Shown: one piece after another, positions 1 through 9,238 of the stretch | Layout of the letters: every line of letters starts with the position of its first letter | How positions within the stretch are numbered: the stretch's first letter is position 1 | Assembly (NCBI RefSeq): GCF_001426345.1 | Contig: NZ_LMEM01000009.1 | Coordinates: 62,001-126,000 of the forward strand | DNA length: 64,000 bases | Direction: 5' to 3' | Origin: Devosia sp. Root436 | GTDB lineage: Bacteria; Pseudomonadota; Alphaproteobacteria; Rhizobiales; Devosiaceae | Made by a program: the position numbers and the translations under genes | Notes under the pieces: model-generated | What the model saw: only the letters and a program-made list of their open reading frames with translations | What the model was told of the DNA's origin: nothing | Database searches by the model: none

Positions 1-115
1 TTCAAACTCTTCTCAGGCCAGCATGGCCATACTTTGCTCGGCCTCATCCCCGCGCAAGCGGAAATAACGCCGTGAATGGAAAGGATCAAATCCTGACGAG
101 TGCGATCCACTTACC

Positions 116-1390
116 CTAGAGAACGCGACGAAGAAAGGGGCGCGTGCCGACGGGAACTTCCCTGGTGCCGACCGGCTGATAAAACAGCGCCACCTCTGGC
201 AGGCGGTCCTCGATGAGCGCCTGGCGCGTCGGTTCGTGGGTGACCACGAAGGCGGTGAAGCCGCAACGCCGCATCAGCGGAATCTGGTCCTGCAAAACAT
301 CACCAATGGCCCTGATTTCGTTAGCGTACTGGTAACGTTGAGACAGCAGACGTGCGGTTGAATAGCCACGGCCATCGGTGAAGCCGGGGAACTTGATGGC
401 GATCGAGGCGAAGCGCCCCACATCGGCCTCCACATCCTCGGCACGGTCACCCGGCGACACCAGCAGCCCCAGCGGATGCGGGTTGGCCAGGAACGCCGCG
501 CGATTGGCGAGGAACACCGGCAGCGGAACATGGGTGTAGCTGGCCGTGGCCGGATCGCTGTCTTCGGTCCACTCATGGAACGGATCGGCGATGAAGGCGC
601 CGTCTTTCCACAGCGTATGGCGGGTCGCGGCAGTCATCGGCCTGGCAATCGCTCCGTTGAAATCGAAGTGGATGCCGCACTCTTTCTTGTTGAGACCGCG
701 CCACCGTCCAGCGCGCGGATCCTCGCCCTCGGCAACGACCGAGGTGCAAGGCGCGCAGCCAATGGACTTGTAGCCCTTAGCGAACAGCGGATGCTCGGGC
801 AAGCCGTGGTCGATCTTATACTGGTTGACGTCCGCATCGGTGAAGTAGGCCAACGGATTGACCTTGATGCGGTTGTCGCTGGTCAGCTCGAAATGCGGCA
901 GCACGCCGCGTTCCCTGGTCTGGAAGCGCTTCCGCCCGGTGACCCAGCCGCCATACATCTCGGTGATCGGCTCGAGCGGCTCGGTCTTGCGGATATGGCA
1001 GCAGGAATCGGGATCGGTTTCCCAGAGGTCGCCCTTGGGATCGAAGCGCTTCACGTCATCGGAACTGGGATGGATGGCATGGACGTTGATCAGGCCTAGA
1101 TGCTTCTTGAGCGTCTCGACATAGTCGAGCGTCTCGCGGAAATGCTTGCCGGTTTCGAGGAAATAGACCGGCATCGACGGATCGACCTGCGCCACCAGAT
1201 GCAGCAGCACGGAGGAATCGGCGCCAAAGGACGAAACGATGGCCAGATCCCCCGGCAGCACGTCGCTGACGGCGTAACGGAGCACGCCCAGCGCGTCCAT
1301 TTCGTCGAACATGCCGTTGAGCGCCAGGATGCCCAGCGCGCGCAGCTTGTCATGCGCGGGCTGGACCGGGGCGAGCTTAGGCAGTGCCAT
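116..1390 (-). CDS. cysH: Assimilatory APS/PAPS reductase fused to a DUF934 domain
   Basis: This 424-residue protein reduces adenylylated sulfate (APS or PAPS) to sulfite in the cytoplasm. Residues about 20-245 are the reductase: an SSFGADSS nucleotide loop near residue 53, paired Cys130-Cys131, Cys212-x2-Cys215, and ECGIH at 237-241. The CC...CxxC set is the [4Fe-4S] signature of plant-type APS reductases, so APS is the likelier substrate. Residues about 250-424 match DUF934 (FPGFTDGRGYS, then RRCGFTAF), which in related bacteria is usually a separate gene beside cysI. I see no stop or frameshift between the two halves. The ATG at 1390 was chosen because upstream in-frame codons are only the antisense-like shadow of cysI. 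It overlaps the cysI end by 14 bases, which suggests translational coupling. The family is certain; the substrate is inferred. Confidence 0.93.
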   Translation of the reverse strand: MALPKLAPVQPAHDKLRALGILALNGMFDEMDALGVLRYAVSDVLPGDLAIVSSFGADSSVLLHLVAQVDPSMPVYFLETGKHFRETLDYVETLKKHLGLINVHAIHPSSDDVKRFDPKGDLWETDPDSCCHIRKTEPLEPITEMYGGWVTGRKRFQTRERGVLPHFELTSDNRIKVNPLAYFTDADVNQYKIDHGLPEHPLFAKGYKSIGCAPCTSVVAEGEDPRAGRWRGLNKKECGIHFDFNGAIARPMTAATRHTLWKDGAFIADPFHEWTEDSDPATASYTHVPLPVFLANRAAFLANPHPLGLLVSPGDRAEDVEADVGRFASIAIKFPGFTDGRGYSTARLLSQRYQYANEIRAIGDVLQDQIPLMRRCGFTAFVVTHEPTRQALIEDRLPEVALFYQPVGTREVPVGTRPFLRRVL

Positions 1391-3035
1391 AAAGGGCCTC
1401 CTTGAAGGGCGCTTCGCCCAGGCGGCGATAGGCTTCGATGAAGGTTTCGTCGGCGCTGGTGCGACGGGCGATATAGGTATCGACCAGCGTCTCGATGGCG
1501 CCGGGGACATTTTCGGCCTCGAAACCGGGGCCGATGATCTTGCCCACCGAAGCATTCTCCGTGGCGTCGCCACCCAGGGTGATCTGGTAGAGCTCGCCGC
1601 CCTTCTTCTCGACGCCGAGGATGCCGATATGGCCGACATGGTGGTGGCCGCAGGCATTGATGCAGCCGGAAATCTTGATCTTGAGCGCGCCGATCTCGGC
1701 CTGGCGCTGCGGCGCGGCGAATTTGCGCGAGATTTCCTGCGCGATCGGGATCGAGCGGGCATTGGCCAGCGCACAGAAATCAAGACCGGGGCAGCAGATC
1801 ATATCGGTGATGAGACCGGTATTGCCCTCGGCCAGTTCGGCCGCCACCAGTGCATCATAGACCGCGCGCAGATCGGCGATGGCGACATGGGGCAGGACCA
1901 GGTTCTGCTCATGAGTGACGCGCAATTCATCGAACGAGTAGCGTTCGGCGAGGTCCGCCACCACATCCATCTGCACATCGGTCGCATCGCCCGGCGCGCC
2001 GCCGATGGGCTTGAGCGAAATGGTAACCGAGGCATAGCCGGGCTGGCGGTGCGAATTGATATTGTTATCGAGCCAGCGGCCATAGGCGGGATCGACGATG
2101 GATTGGTAAGCCACATCGATCTTCGTCGCCGTCTGCACCTTGAAATCCGGTGCGGCGAAATAGGTGGTGATGCGGTCGACTTCCTCGGCCGGCAACGTCA
2201 GCTCGCCACCGCGCACCTGGGCGAACTCGTTTTCCACCTGGCCCTTGATGGTCTCAAGGCCCTCTTCGTGGACGAGGATCTTGATGCGTGCCTTGAACTT
2301 GTTGTCGCGGCGGCCATAGCGATTGTAAACGCGCATGATGGATTCGAGATAGGCGAGCAGATGCTCGTTGGGCACGAAGCTGTTGATCAGCTTGGCCACA
2401 ATGGGCGTACGCCCCAGCCCGCCGCCGACCCACACTTCCCAGCCGATCTCGCCGGCCGCATTGGCCACGGCCTGCAGGCCGATATCGTGAAAGCGGATGG
2501 CCGCCCGATCGCTGGGCGAACCGCTCATGGCGATCTTGAACTTGCGCGGCAGGTAGCTGAATTCGGGATGCAGGCTCGACCACTGGCGGATGATCTCGGC
2601 CACCGGACGGGGATCGATGATCTCGTCGGCGGCAGCGCCGGCAAACTGGTCGGTGGTGGTGTTGCGGATGCAATTGCCCGAGGTCTGGATCGAGTGCATT
2701 TCCACCGAACCCAGTTCACGCAGGATTTCTGGCACGTCCCTGAGCTTGGGCCAGTTGAACTGGATGTTCTGGCGCGTGGTGAAGTGGCCATAGCCGCGAT
2801 CATAGGTGCGGGCGATATGGGCCAGCTTGCGCAACTGGCGCGAGGACAGCGTGCCATAGGGCACCGCGATGCGCAGCATATAGGCGTGCAGTTGCAGATA
2901 GAGCCCGTTCATCAGCCGCAGCGGGCGGAACTGGTCTTCCGACAGCTCGCCCAAAAGACGGCGGTTCACCTGATCGGAAAACTGCGCGGTGCGGCCCGCC
3001 ACGAAGGCCGCGTCGAATTCGTCATATCGATACAT
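1377..3035 (-). CDS. cysI: Assimilatory sulfite reductase hemoprotein (nitrite/sulfite reductase family)
   Basis: A 552-residue siroheme/[4Fe-4S] enzyme that performs the six-electron reduction of sulfite to sulfide. The two half-domains of the family are visible: an N-terminal ferredoxin-like part with TSGNCIRNTTTDQFAG, and a C-terminal part with the cluster-siroheme cysteines in CCPGLDFC and GCINACGHHHVGH. Assimilatory nitrite reductases share this fold, but the position between cysG/DUF2849 and cysH makes sulfite the likely substrate. The ATG at 3035 has a GAGGA ribosome-binding site at good spacing; another ATG lies at 3047. Both overlap the end of the DUF2849 gene, and the 3' end overlaps cysH, so the block reads as one coupled operon. 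No flavoprotein CysJ is present here, so the electron donor is probably ferredoxin or another reductase. Confidence 0.94.
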   Translation of the reverse strand: MYRYDEFDAAFVAGRTAQFSDQVNRRLLGELSEDQFRPLRLMNGLYLQLHAYMLRIAVPYGTLSSRQLRKLAHIARTYDRGYGHFTTRQNIQFNWPKLRDVPEILRELGSVEMHSIQTSGNCIRNTTTDQFAGAAADEIIDPRPVAEIIRQWSSLHPEFSYLPRKFKIAMSGSPSDRAAIRFHDIGLQAVANAAGEIGWEVWVGGGLGRTPIVAKLINSFVPNEHLLAYLESIMRVYNRYGRRDNKFKARIKILVHEEGLETIKGQVENEFAQVRGGELTLPAEEVDRITTYFAAPDFKVQTATKIDVAYQSIVDPAYGRWLDNNINSHRQPGYASVTISLKPIGGAPGDATDVQMDVVADLAERYSFDELRVTHEQNLVLPHVAIADLRAVYDALVAAELAEGNTGLITDMICCPGLDFCALANARSIPIAQEISRKFAAPQRQAEIGALKIKISGCINACGHHHVGHIGILGVEKKGGELYQITLGGDATENASVGKIIGPGFEAENVPGAIETLVDTYIARRTSADETFIEAYRRLGEAPFKEALYGTA

Positions 3036-3345
3036 GACCGTCCTCATCCAGATGCTGGCGGTCGTAAATCTCGCCTTTCAGCGTCAGCGGCGCCGTCGGC
3101 CCCCTGGCCCGAATGCGTTCGCGCAGGCGCTTGGGCACCAGCAGGCCATCCTGCAGCGTCACTTCCTCGATCTCGAGGCTGATGATGCGGCCGCCCGCCT
3201 TGGTGGTGGCCAGCGCCGCATCGCGCTCGGCGGCCTCTTCCTTGGTGAAGAGGCGCGACGCCTGCAGGTCCTCGACCCAGTTGTTGCTGTTGCCGAGGTA
3301 CACTGTGCCCCCCGATGTCAGCTCGTTGCCTGTCAAAATTTCCAT
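3022..3345 (-). CDS. DUF2849 protein of the sulfite-reductase operon
   Basis: A 107-residue soluble protein matching DUF2849, a small family found almost only between cysG and cysI in alphaproteobacteria. Its biochemical role is not established; its position implies an accessory function in sulfite reduction or siroheme insertion. There is no signal peptide, membrane segment or cysteine. The ATG at 3345 follows the cysG stop by five bases, and the gene's last bases overlap the cysI start, so it is translated within the cysG-DUF2849-cysI-cysH operon. Confidence 0.88.
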   Translation of the reverse strand: MEILTGNELTSGGTVYLGNSNNWVEDLQASRLFTKEEAAERDAALATTKAGGRIISLEIEEVTLQDGLLVPKRLRERIRARGPTAPLTLKGEIYDRQHLDEDGHVSI

Positions 3346-3350
3346 TGCTG

Positions 3351-4742
3351 CTACGCTACCTTGAAGCTCATGCCGGCGAGTTGGGCAGCGTCTGCCCAGT
3401 CTCCGGCCCCAACGGCTTCGCCTACGAAGATGATTGCCGGACCGTCGCTGAACGTCGCCTGACAGTCGATCAGGGACTGCAGGCAGCCCGAATATGTGGT
3501 CATGGTGCTGCGCCCGGCATTGACCACGATGCCCACCGGCAGATCGGCCCGCGCGCCGTGGGCGACGAGCCGGGCGGCGACGTCGGGCGCGATGGACTTG
3601 CCCATGTAAAGCGCCAGCGTCAGACCGGCCTGCGCCAGCGATGCCCAATGGGCGAGGTCGCCATCATCGGCGCCATGCGCCGTCGCCGTGACGAAGCCGC
3701 TGGAGACCTTGCGCAGAGTGACCGGGGTCGCCGTATCGGCGGCGGCCGCCAGGGCGGAGGAAATGCCGGGGACGATCTGGTAGGCAATGCCGGCCTTGCG
3801 CAGGGCGGCGATTTCCTCGCCAGCGCGGCCGAACACCATCGGATCGCCCGACTTGAGACGGGCGACACGCTTGCCCTGCAAGGCCAGCCGGACAATCAGC
3901 GTATTGATCTGCGCCTGCGAAAAGCTGTGATGGCCCTTGGCCTTACCGACATCGATGCGCTCAGCGTCGCGGCGGCCCATATCGACAACGACACCGGGCA
4001 CGAGCTGGTCATGGACGATGACATCGGCTTCCTGCAGCAGGCGCTGGGCGCGCAGGGTGAGCAAATCTTCCGAACCGGGGCCGGCACCGATCAGCCAGAC
4101 GACGCCCTGCGTCCGGCCATTGGCGTGCTGCGCCAGCAGGGCCTCGGCGGCATCGAGCCCCTGCCCCTTGCTTTCGGCGGCCTCAATTTCGGGTGAGGTC
4201 ACCAGCGCCTCATAAAAGCGGCGGCGGGCGGCGCCATCATGGATGAGGCTCTCGGCCGCCTTGCGCAAGCGCCCGGCGAGGCCGGCGATTTTGCCGATCC
4301 GCGGCGACAGCATGGCTTCGATGCGGGCGCGCACCAGGCGAGCCAGCACCGGCGCATCGCCCTCGGTGGAAATGGCGACGGTGAGCGGCGCGCGGTCGAC
4401 AATGGAGGGCGTGTAGAAATCGCACTCGGCGGGAACATCCACCACATTGAGCGGGATGCCGCGTGAACGGGCTTCAGCCTTGGCCAGATCGGCATCCGGG
4501 CCCTGTTCGGCGACGAAGAGCAACGCGGCGTTGTCGAGATCGGACGGGGCAAAGGCCCGCTGGATCAGCTCGACGGGGAAACCTGTGAAAGCGGCGTCGA
4601 TGTGACGGGAAATAATGACTACTGAAGCAGTCGTCTTAGTGACCAACCGGACCTTGTTGAGGGCTTCTTCTCCACCGCCGAGGATGACGATGCGCTGACC
4701 CTGAACTTTGTAGCTCAACGGAAATGTGTTGAGTTGACCCAT
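3351..4742 (-). CDS. cysG: Siroheme synthase CysG (multifunctional)
   Basis: A 463-residue trifunctional enzyme that makes siroheme, the cofactor of CysI, from uroporphyrinogen III. The N-terminal about 110 residues form the NAD-binding precorrin-2 dehydrogenase/ferrochelatase domain (VILGGGEEALNKVRLV), followed by the dimerisation domain. From about residue 220 comes the SAM-dependent uroporphyrinogen methyltransferase domain with VWLIGAGPGSEDLLTLRA and LKSGDPMVFGRAGEEI. The ATG at 4742 gives the usual family length; 23 in-frame codons lie upstream but look non-coding. It is the first gene of the sulfite-reductase operon, so regulation in response to sulfur should act upstream of it. Confidence 0.93.
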   Translation of the reverse strand: MGQLNTFPLSYKVQGQRIVILGGGEEALNKVRLVTKTTASVVIISRHIDAAFTGFPVELIQRAFAPSDLDNAALLFVAEQGPDADLAKAEARSRGIPLNVVDVPAECDFYTPSIVDRAPLTVAISTEGDAPVLARLVRARIEAMLSPRIGKIAGLAGRLRKAAESLIHDGAARRRFYEALVTSPEIEAAESKGQGLDAAEALLAQHANGRTQGVVWLIGAGPGSEDLLTLRAQRLLQEADVIVHDQLVPGVVVDMGRRDAERIDVGKAKGHHSFSQAQINTLIVRLALQGKRVARLKSGDPMVFGRAGEEIAALRKAGIAYQIVPGISSALAAAADTATPVTLRKVSSGFVTATAHGADDGDLAHWASLAQAGLTLALYMGKSIAPDVAARLVAHGARADLPVGIVVNAGRSTMTTYSGCLQSLIDCQATFSDGPAIIFVGEAVGAGDWADAAQLAGMSFKVA

Positions 4743-4967
4743 TGGAACCCTAGTGTGAACGACAGGAAAATAATCCAAACCAGCCCAACCCGGCAAGGCT
4801 TTGAAATTCAATAGCTTTTATATTTCCCTGCAAAGGGCCGGCGTGGAATGGCAGCTATGGCTTTGGCGCAAAGCCGCTAAATGAATCTTTGCGCGGGGAA
4901 GCCGGAGAAAATTTTGCTTGCCAATATGCGAACAACGGCACGGTGCCTGGCCAGGCGGAGCGGGAAA

Positions 4968-5429
4968 ATGATGCAGCATGCCTTCAGGGGCCTCGTGGTG
5001 ACCGCAGCCTTGGCCGGTAGCCTGACGGCGGCCAATGCCCTCATGCCACTGGCGAAGCCCGCTGCATTTCCGGACATCGATCCAGGCAACGCCGCACCCT
5101 TTGCCGGCGCGTGGGCGGTCACCGTTCCAACCATGGAGGTGGGCATCCCCGACACAGTGCTGGCGCGGTGCGAACTGCCGGTCCGCATCGAGGCGGCCGA
5201 TGCGACGCACATCTTCTATCTCGGGCCCCGTGACCAGGAGGCCGACGCGGCCATGGCCCTTCGGGAACTGAATGGCGGCGCCCTGTGGGAGCCGATTGCC
5301 GGGGGGCCGAACTTCTTCGCCTTCTGGGTCGGCCACGACCTGTTCTACCTCTATGACGAGGTTCCCCCGGACGATGCGGGCTGGGGCCGGCCTTATGTTT
5401 ACGTCCGGTGTTTGCAGGGTGCGAGTTAG
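4968..5429 (+). CDS. Predicted secreted protein of unknown function
   Basis: A protein of about 153 residues with a Sec-type signal peptide (basic start, then LVVTAALAGSLTAANA) and a mature part rich in Pro, Asp and aromatic residues, with cysteines in ARCEL and VRCLQG that could form a disulfide in the periplasm. I do not recognise a family. The start at 4968 is preceded by a purine-rich GGCGGAG; an upstream in-frame ATG at 4881 would add residues that do not look like a signal sequence. It stands alone on the plus strand, divergent from cysG and convergent with the ferredoxin gene. Codon use is normal for the genome. Confidence 0.6.
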   Translation: MMQHAFRGLVVTAALAGSLTAANALMPLAKPAAFPDIDPGNAAPFAGAWAVTVPTMEVGIPDTVLARCELPVRIEAADATHIFYLGPRDQEADAAMALRELNGGALWEPIAGGPNFFAFWVGHDLFYLYDEVPPDDAGWGRPYVYVRCLQGAS

Positions 5430-5494
5430 ATCATCGTGGCCCGCCCTCGTGATGAGGCGGCAGCGCAGCGCCCCTCGAACCACGAGGCGTGGCG

Positions 5495-5815
5495 CTAGCC
5501 CTGGCGGCCGGGGACGTGGACGACCAGCCCGTCCAACTCGTCCTTGACCTTGATCTGGCACGACAGGCGACTGGAGGCTTTCACATCGAAAGCAAAGTCC
5601 AGCATGTCTTCTTCCATCATCGAGGGACCGCCGACCGTTTCGGTCCAGGCGTCATCGACATAGACATGGCAGGTGGCGCAGGTGCAGGCGCCGCCGCATT
5701 CGGCGACGATGCCCGGAATACCGTTCATGATGGCGGTTTCCATCACCGTGGCGCCGTTATCGCCCTCGGTCTCGATGCGTTCGCCGTCCTGCTGGACGAA
5801 AGTGATCTTGGTCAT
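5495..5815 (-). CDS. [2Fe-2S] ferredoxin, adrenodoxin type
   Basis: A 106-residue electron carrier. The cluster ligands read Cys40-x5-Cys46-x2-Cys49 and a final Cys86 (LSCQI), the vertebrate/adrenodoxin and bacterial Isc-type spacing, with an extra Cys44 inside the loop. Such ferredoxins serve cytochromes P450, Fe-S assembly or other oxygenases; no partner gene is adjacent, so the role is open. It could also donate electrons to the sulfite reductase encoded nearby, but that is only proximity. A TATATA element about 40 bases upstream of the ATG may be its -10 box. Confidence 0.93.
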   Translation of the reverse strand: MTKITFVQQDGERIETEGDNGATVMETAIMNGIPGIVAECGGACTCATCHVYVDDAWTETVGGPSMMEEDMLDFAFDVKASSRLSCQIKVKDELDGLVVHVPGRQG

Positions 5816-5894
5816 GGTATCTTCGGGCTTGCTGATTGCATCGTATATAGGCGATGGGCGGGGATTTAAAAAGCCATAGCTTGGAAAAGCTCTC

Positions 5895-7058
5895 CTACAA
5901 GCCCAGCAAGCCTTCCAGATAATGCCGCTCCACGCCGAACAGCGCCTTGGTCTCGGCGATCTGCTTGAGTACGGCGTCGCGGTCGCGCCCTGCCCGCCCG
6001 TCTTTTTCGGCGACGACAAGGTTGTTCTTGGGCGTGTGGGCATCCGAGACGAATTCGAACACCTTGACGCGATAGCCGCTGAGTTCGAGCAGCAGGGCGC
6101 GGAACGTGTCGGTGACCATTTCAGCCTGGCGTTCGAGGAAAATGCCGTGGCGCAGCAGGACGCCGAGTTCGGTCGCGGGCTTGCCGGCCTCCATCTGGCG
6201 ACGGATCTGCTTGTGGCAGCAGGGGGCGACGGCGATCAGGGAGGCGCCGGCCTTGATGCCCTGATAGATGGCGTCGTCGGTGGCGGTGTCGCAGGCGTGG
6301 AGCGCGATGACGGCATCGGCGCCAGTGGCGTCATAGTCGAGGATGGTGCCGGGGACGAAGCTGAGGCCGGCAAAGCCCGAAGCCGCGGCGGTGGCATTGC
6401 CGTCGGCGACCAGCTTGTCGCGCAACTCGACGCCGATGATGTCGGCTTTGCCATCGAGATAGTCGTAGAGGGCGAAATCGAGGTAGCCCTTGCCGGCTCC
6501 CATATCGACGATGCGGGGTTTGTCGACCTTGATGGCTTGAATCAATGGCGCGAAAATCTCGACCATCTTGTTGATTTGCCTGAACTTATCCTGGGCGTCG
6601 TTGCGGACCTGGCCGTCCTTGCCCGTGATGCCGAGGGCGTGGAGCCAGGGCTTGTCGGTGGCGGTCAGGGGACGGTTTTTGGCACGATCATGCCCGGTCG
6701 AAGGGGCAACACGACCCGCGACATCGGTGCGCTTGAGGCGGACCTTGTCGCCGTTTCGCTCGAAGGTGAGGTCGAATTCGGTGGTGGCTAGGCGGGCGCT
6801 GCGAAATTCGTCGCGCAGGGCCGTGCGCAGATTGCCCAGCGCTTCGGGCTGGATCTGGTTCTTGATGATGTCGCGTGTCTTGTAGTGGAAAGTGAAGCTG
6901 AACTTCTCGGTCCCCTTGGCGACGATCTTCTTGACGTCGATGGACTTGAGGTCGGCCTCGGCGCCGTGATAACCGCCCAGCTTGAGCCCGATCAGGGTGT
7001 TGGCGGCGAAGGCCGCCTTCACCGCGCCAAGAAACTCCTCGATGCGCTCGGTGCTCAA
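5895..7058 (-). CDS. SAM-dependent methyltransferase coupled to prfC
   Basis: A protein of about 387 residues with a class I methyltransferase core: [19 protein letters not shown] is the SAM-binding glycine loop, followed by GVELRDK and [14 protein letters not shown]. The pattern resembles the Methyltransf_32 (RRNAD/METTL25-like) group. The N-terminal 150 residues are a separate region of unknown role, and the substrate is unknown. No ATG fits the start of homology. A TTG at 7058 overlaps the TGA of prfC by four bases, so I take TTG as start and infer translational coupling. The link to a release factor hints at a target in translation, such as rRNA or a factor, but nothing in the sequence proves it. 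Confidence 0.8.
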   Translation of the reverse strand: MSTERIEEFLGAVKAAFAANTLIGLKLGGYHGAEADLKSIDVKKIVAKGTEKFSFTFHYKTRDIIKNQIQPEALGNLRTALRDEFRSARLATTEFDLTFERNGDKVRLKRTDVAGRVAPSTGHDRAKNRPLTATDKPWLHALGITGKDGQVRNDAQDKFRQINKMVEIFAPLIQAIKVDKPRIVDMGAGKGYLDFALYDYLDGKADIIGVELRDKLVADGNATAAASGFAGLSFVPGTILDYDATGADAVIALHACDTATDDAIYQGIKAGASLIAVAPCCHKQIRRQMEAGKPATELGVLLRHGIFLERQAEMVTDTFRALLLELSGYRVKVFEFVSDAHTPKNNLVVAEKDGRAGRDRDAVLKQIAETKALFGVERHYLEGLLGL

Positions 7059-8674
7059 TGCCGTTCCTTCGTGGTGAGGAAGGCGATCTTGGGGAAATCC
7101 TGCTTGGCGCGGTCGGCCCACCAGGCGTTTTGCGCGAGGAACACGGGCGCGCCGGTGCGGTCCTCGGCGATGTTCATCTTCTGGGCGGCGATGAAGCGGT
7201 CGAGCTCCTTGGGATCGTCGCTCTCGATCCAGCGGGCCACTTCGTAATTGAGGCTCTCGAAAGTAATCGGCACGCCATATTCCTTGGCGACGCGGCTGGA
7301 CAGCACTTCGAGCTGCAACTGGCCGACCACCCCGACGATCCAGTCGGCGCCGACGACGCGGCGGAAGACCTGGGTCACGCCCTCTTCGGAGAGATCGGAG
7401 AGGGCCTTGGCCATCTGCTTGGTCTTCATATGGTCGGTGAGGCGGACGCGGCGGATGATTTCCGGGGCGAAATTGGGAATGCCGGTGACATTGATCGTCG
7501 CGCCTTCGGTGAGCGTATCGCCCACCGAGAGGGTGCCGTGATTGGGAATGCCGACAATGTCGCCGGCCACGGCCTGTTCGGCCAGTTCGCGGTCATTGCC
7601 GAAGAAGAACATCGGGTTGGAGACCGCCATGTCCTTGCCGGAGCGGACATTCTTGAGGCGCATGCCCCGGGTGAAGGTGCCGGAACAGAGGCGCACGAAG
7701 GCGATGCGGTCGCGGTGGTTGGCATCCATATTGGCCTGCACCTTGAAGACGAAGCCGGTGACCTTCTTGTCATCAGGCGCGATGGGGGCGGGAATGGCCG
7801 GCTGCGGGCGCGGCTCGGGGCCCCATTCGCCCAGCGTGCGCAGCAATTCGGCGACGCCGATGCCCTTGAGCGCGGACCCAAACAACACGGGGCTGAGATG
7901 CCCGGCATGGAAGGTTTCGAGATCGAAAGGCGGCAGCATGGCCGTGGCCATTTCGAGCGTTTCCAGCGCCACCATGAAGACAGGATCATCGACCAGCTTG
8001 TCATTGTCGAGCAGGTCTTCGATGGCGTCGTATTCGGCGATGGGCTTGCCCTGGGGCGAGACGACCCGCTTTTCGAGCAGGTCCAGATAGCCGTGGAAAT
8101 CGACGCCCTGCCCTATGGGCCAGAGGACGGGGGTCAGGTCAAGCGCCAGCTTGCCTTGGATTTCGTCGATCAGATCGAGCGGCGAGAGGCCCTCGCGGTC
8201 CACCTTGTTGATGAAGGTGATGATGGGAATGTCGCGCAGGCGGCAGACTTCGAAGAGTTTCAGGGTCTGGCTTTCGATGCCCTTGGCGGCGTCGATGACC
8301 ATGATGGCCGCGTCGACGGCGGTCAGGGTGCGGTAAGTGTCCTCGGAAAAGTCCGAGTGGCCCGGCGTATCGAGCAGGTTGAGGGTCAGCCCGTCATATT
8401 CGAAGGTCATCACTGACGAGGTGATGGAAATGCCGCGCTGCTGCTCCATCTCCATCCAGTCCGAACGGGTCGAGCGGACGCCGGCCTTGCCGCGCACCGC
8501 GCCGGCCGACTGGATGGCGCCGGCCGCCGCCAGCAGGCGTTCGGTGAGCGTGGTCTTGCCGGCGTCCGGATGCGAAATGATCGCAAAGGTACGGCGGGTA
8601 CGGAACGGCTCGGCATTGGACCGGGGCGCAGCCTCGGCGGCAGAAGATAAGGTCATGGGAACGTGTCGGGTCAT
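7055..8674 (-). CDS. prfC: Peptide chain release factor 3 (GTPase)
   Basis: A 539-residue translational GTPase that removes RF1/RF2 from the ribosome after termination. G1 is SHPDAGKTTLTE, G2 lies around RGISITSSVM, G3 is DTPGHSDFSEDTYRTL, and G4 is NKVDREG, followed by the EF-Tu-like domain II and the RF3 C-terminal domain. Length fits the family (about 530). Two ATGs (8674 and 8656) are possible; neither has a strong ribosome-binding site. Its TGA overlaps the TTG start of the downstream methyltransferase gene. Confidence 0.95.
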   Translation of the reverse strand: MTRHVPMTLSSAAEAAPRSNAEPFRTRRTFAIISHPDAGKTTLTERLLAAAGAIQSAGAVRGKAGVRSTRSDWMEMEQQRGISITSSVMTFEYDGLTLNLLDTPGHSDFSEDTYRTLTAVDAAIMVIDAAKGIESQTLKLFEVCRLRDIPIITFINKVDREGLSPLDLIDEIQGKLALDLTPVLWPIGQGVDFHGYLDLLEKRVVSPQGKPIAEYDAIEDLLDNDKLVDDPVFMVALETLEMATAMLPPFDLETFHAGHLSPVLFGSALKGIGVAELLRTLGEWGPEPRPQPAIPAPIAPDDKKVTGFVFKVQANMDANHRDRIAFVRLCSGTFTRGMRLKNVRSGKDMAVSNPMFFFGNDRELAEQAVAGDIVGIPNHGTLSVGDTLTEGATINVTGIPNFAPEIIRRVRLTDHMKTKQMAKALSDLSEEGVTQVFRRVVGADWIVGVVGQLQLEVLSSRVAKEYGVPITFESLNYEVARWIESDDPKELDRFIAAQKMNIAEDRTGAPVFLAQNAWWADRAKQDFPKIAFLTTKERH

Positions 8675-8845
8675 GGGCCGCGGGAACGGCGCGGCGCGTC
8701 AGATATTGGCCGCTGTATAGGGGCAGACAAGTAGAGGGTCAAATGACGGCTTTGGAGCCGCGCCACGCTGGCAGCGGATCGCGACGGTAATCAGATCGCT
8801 ATCTGATACTCGCCACGCGCACCTCGATCGTGAGGGCCGGCGGCG

Positions 8846-9238
8846 TCAGGCCGGCTCGTTGCTCAGCATGCGATCGATAAAGACGCGGACTTCCTCGATG
8901 GCCATGCCCAGATCGGCTATGCGTTCGGTGGTCAGGGGCCGTCCGGCCTGCATTTCGACTTCCGCGGCCTTGGCCAGTTCGGCAATGGTCCAGGCGCCGA
9001 CGCCACCGGCAGCCCCCTTGATGGAATGGAGGTTGATCGCCAGGTCGTCATAGCTGGCGGCCAGTTCGAGGCGCCCGAAATAGGTTCTGACCGTGGTATC
9101 GAACAGGCGGAGGATCTCGTATTCGAGATGTTCGTCGCCCAGGCACTGCTTGGCCAGATGCACCAGGTCGATGGGCCGCATCGGCCGGACATGGACGAGC
9201 TGATCGTGCTTTTCGACTGCTGCTGATCGCTGCGCCAT
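8846..9238 (-). CDS. Stand-alone HPt phosphotransfer protein
   Basis: A 130-residue histidine phosphotransfer protein. The HPt motif LHSIKGAAGGVGA places the phosphoryl-accepting histidine at about residue 71, inside a predicted four-helix bundle. Such proteins shuttle phosphate between hybrid kinases and response regulators; no kinase or regulator is encoded in the window, so its partners are unknown. It is divergent from the giant coiled-coil gene and shares a 361-base upstream region with it. The ATG at 9238 is the first in frame. Confidence 0.85.
   Translation of the reverse strand: MAQRSAAVEKHDQLVHVRPMRPIDLVHLAKQCLGDEHLEYEILRLFDTTVRTYFGRLELAASYDDLAINLHSIKGAAGGVGAWTIAELAKAAEVEMQAGRPLTTERIADLGMAIEEVRVFIDRMLSNEPA

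Noticed and set aside
1391-1783. N-terminal extension of CysH up to an upstream ATG
   Set aside because: The extra residues are Ser/Arg-rich and are the out-of-frame reading of cysI. Homology begins at the ATG at 1390.
1311-3182. A 623-codon plus-strand frame opposite cysI and cysH
   Set aside because: The minus strand encodes unmistakable CysI and CysH motifs; the plus frame has no motif.
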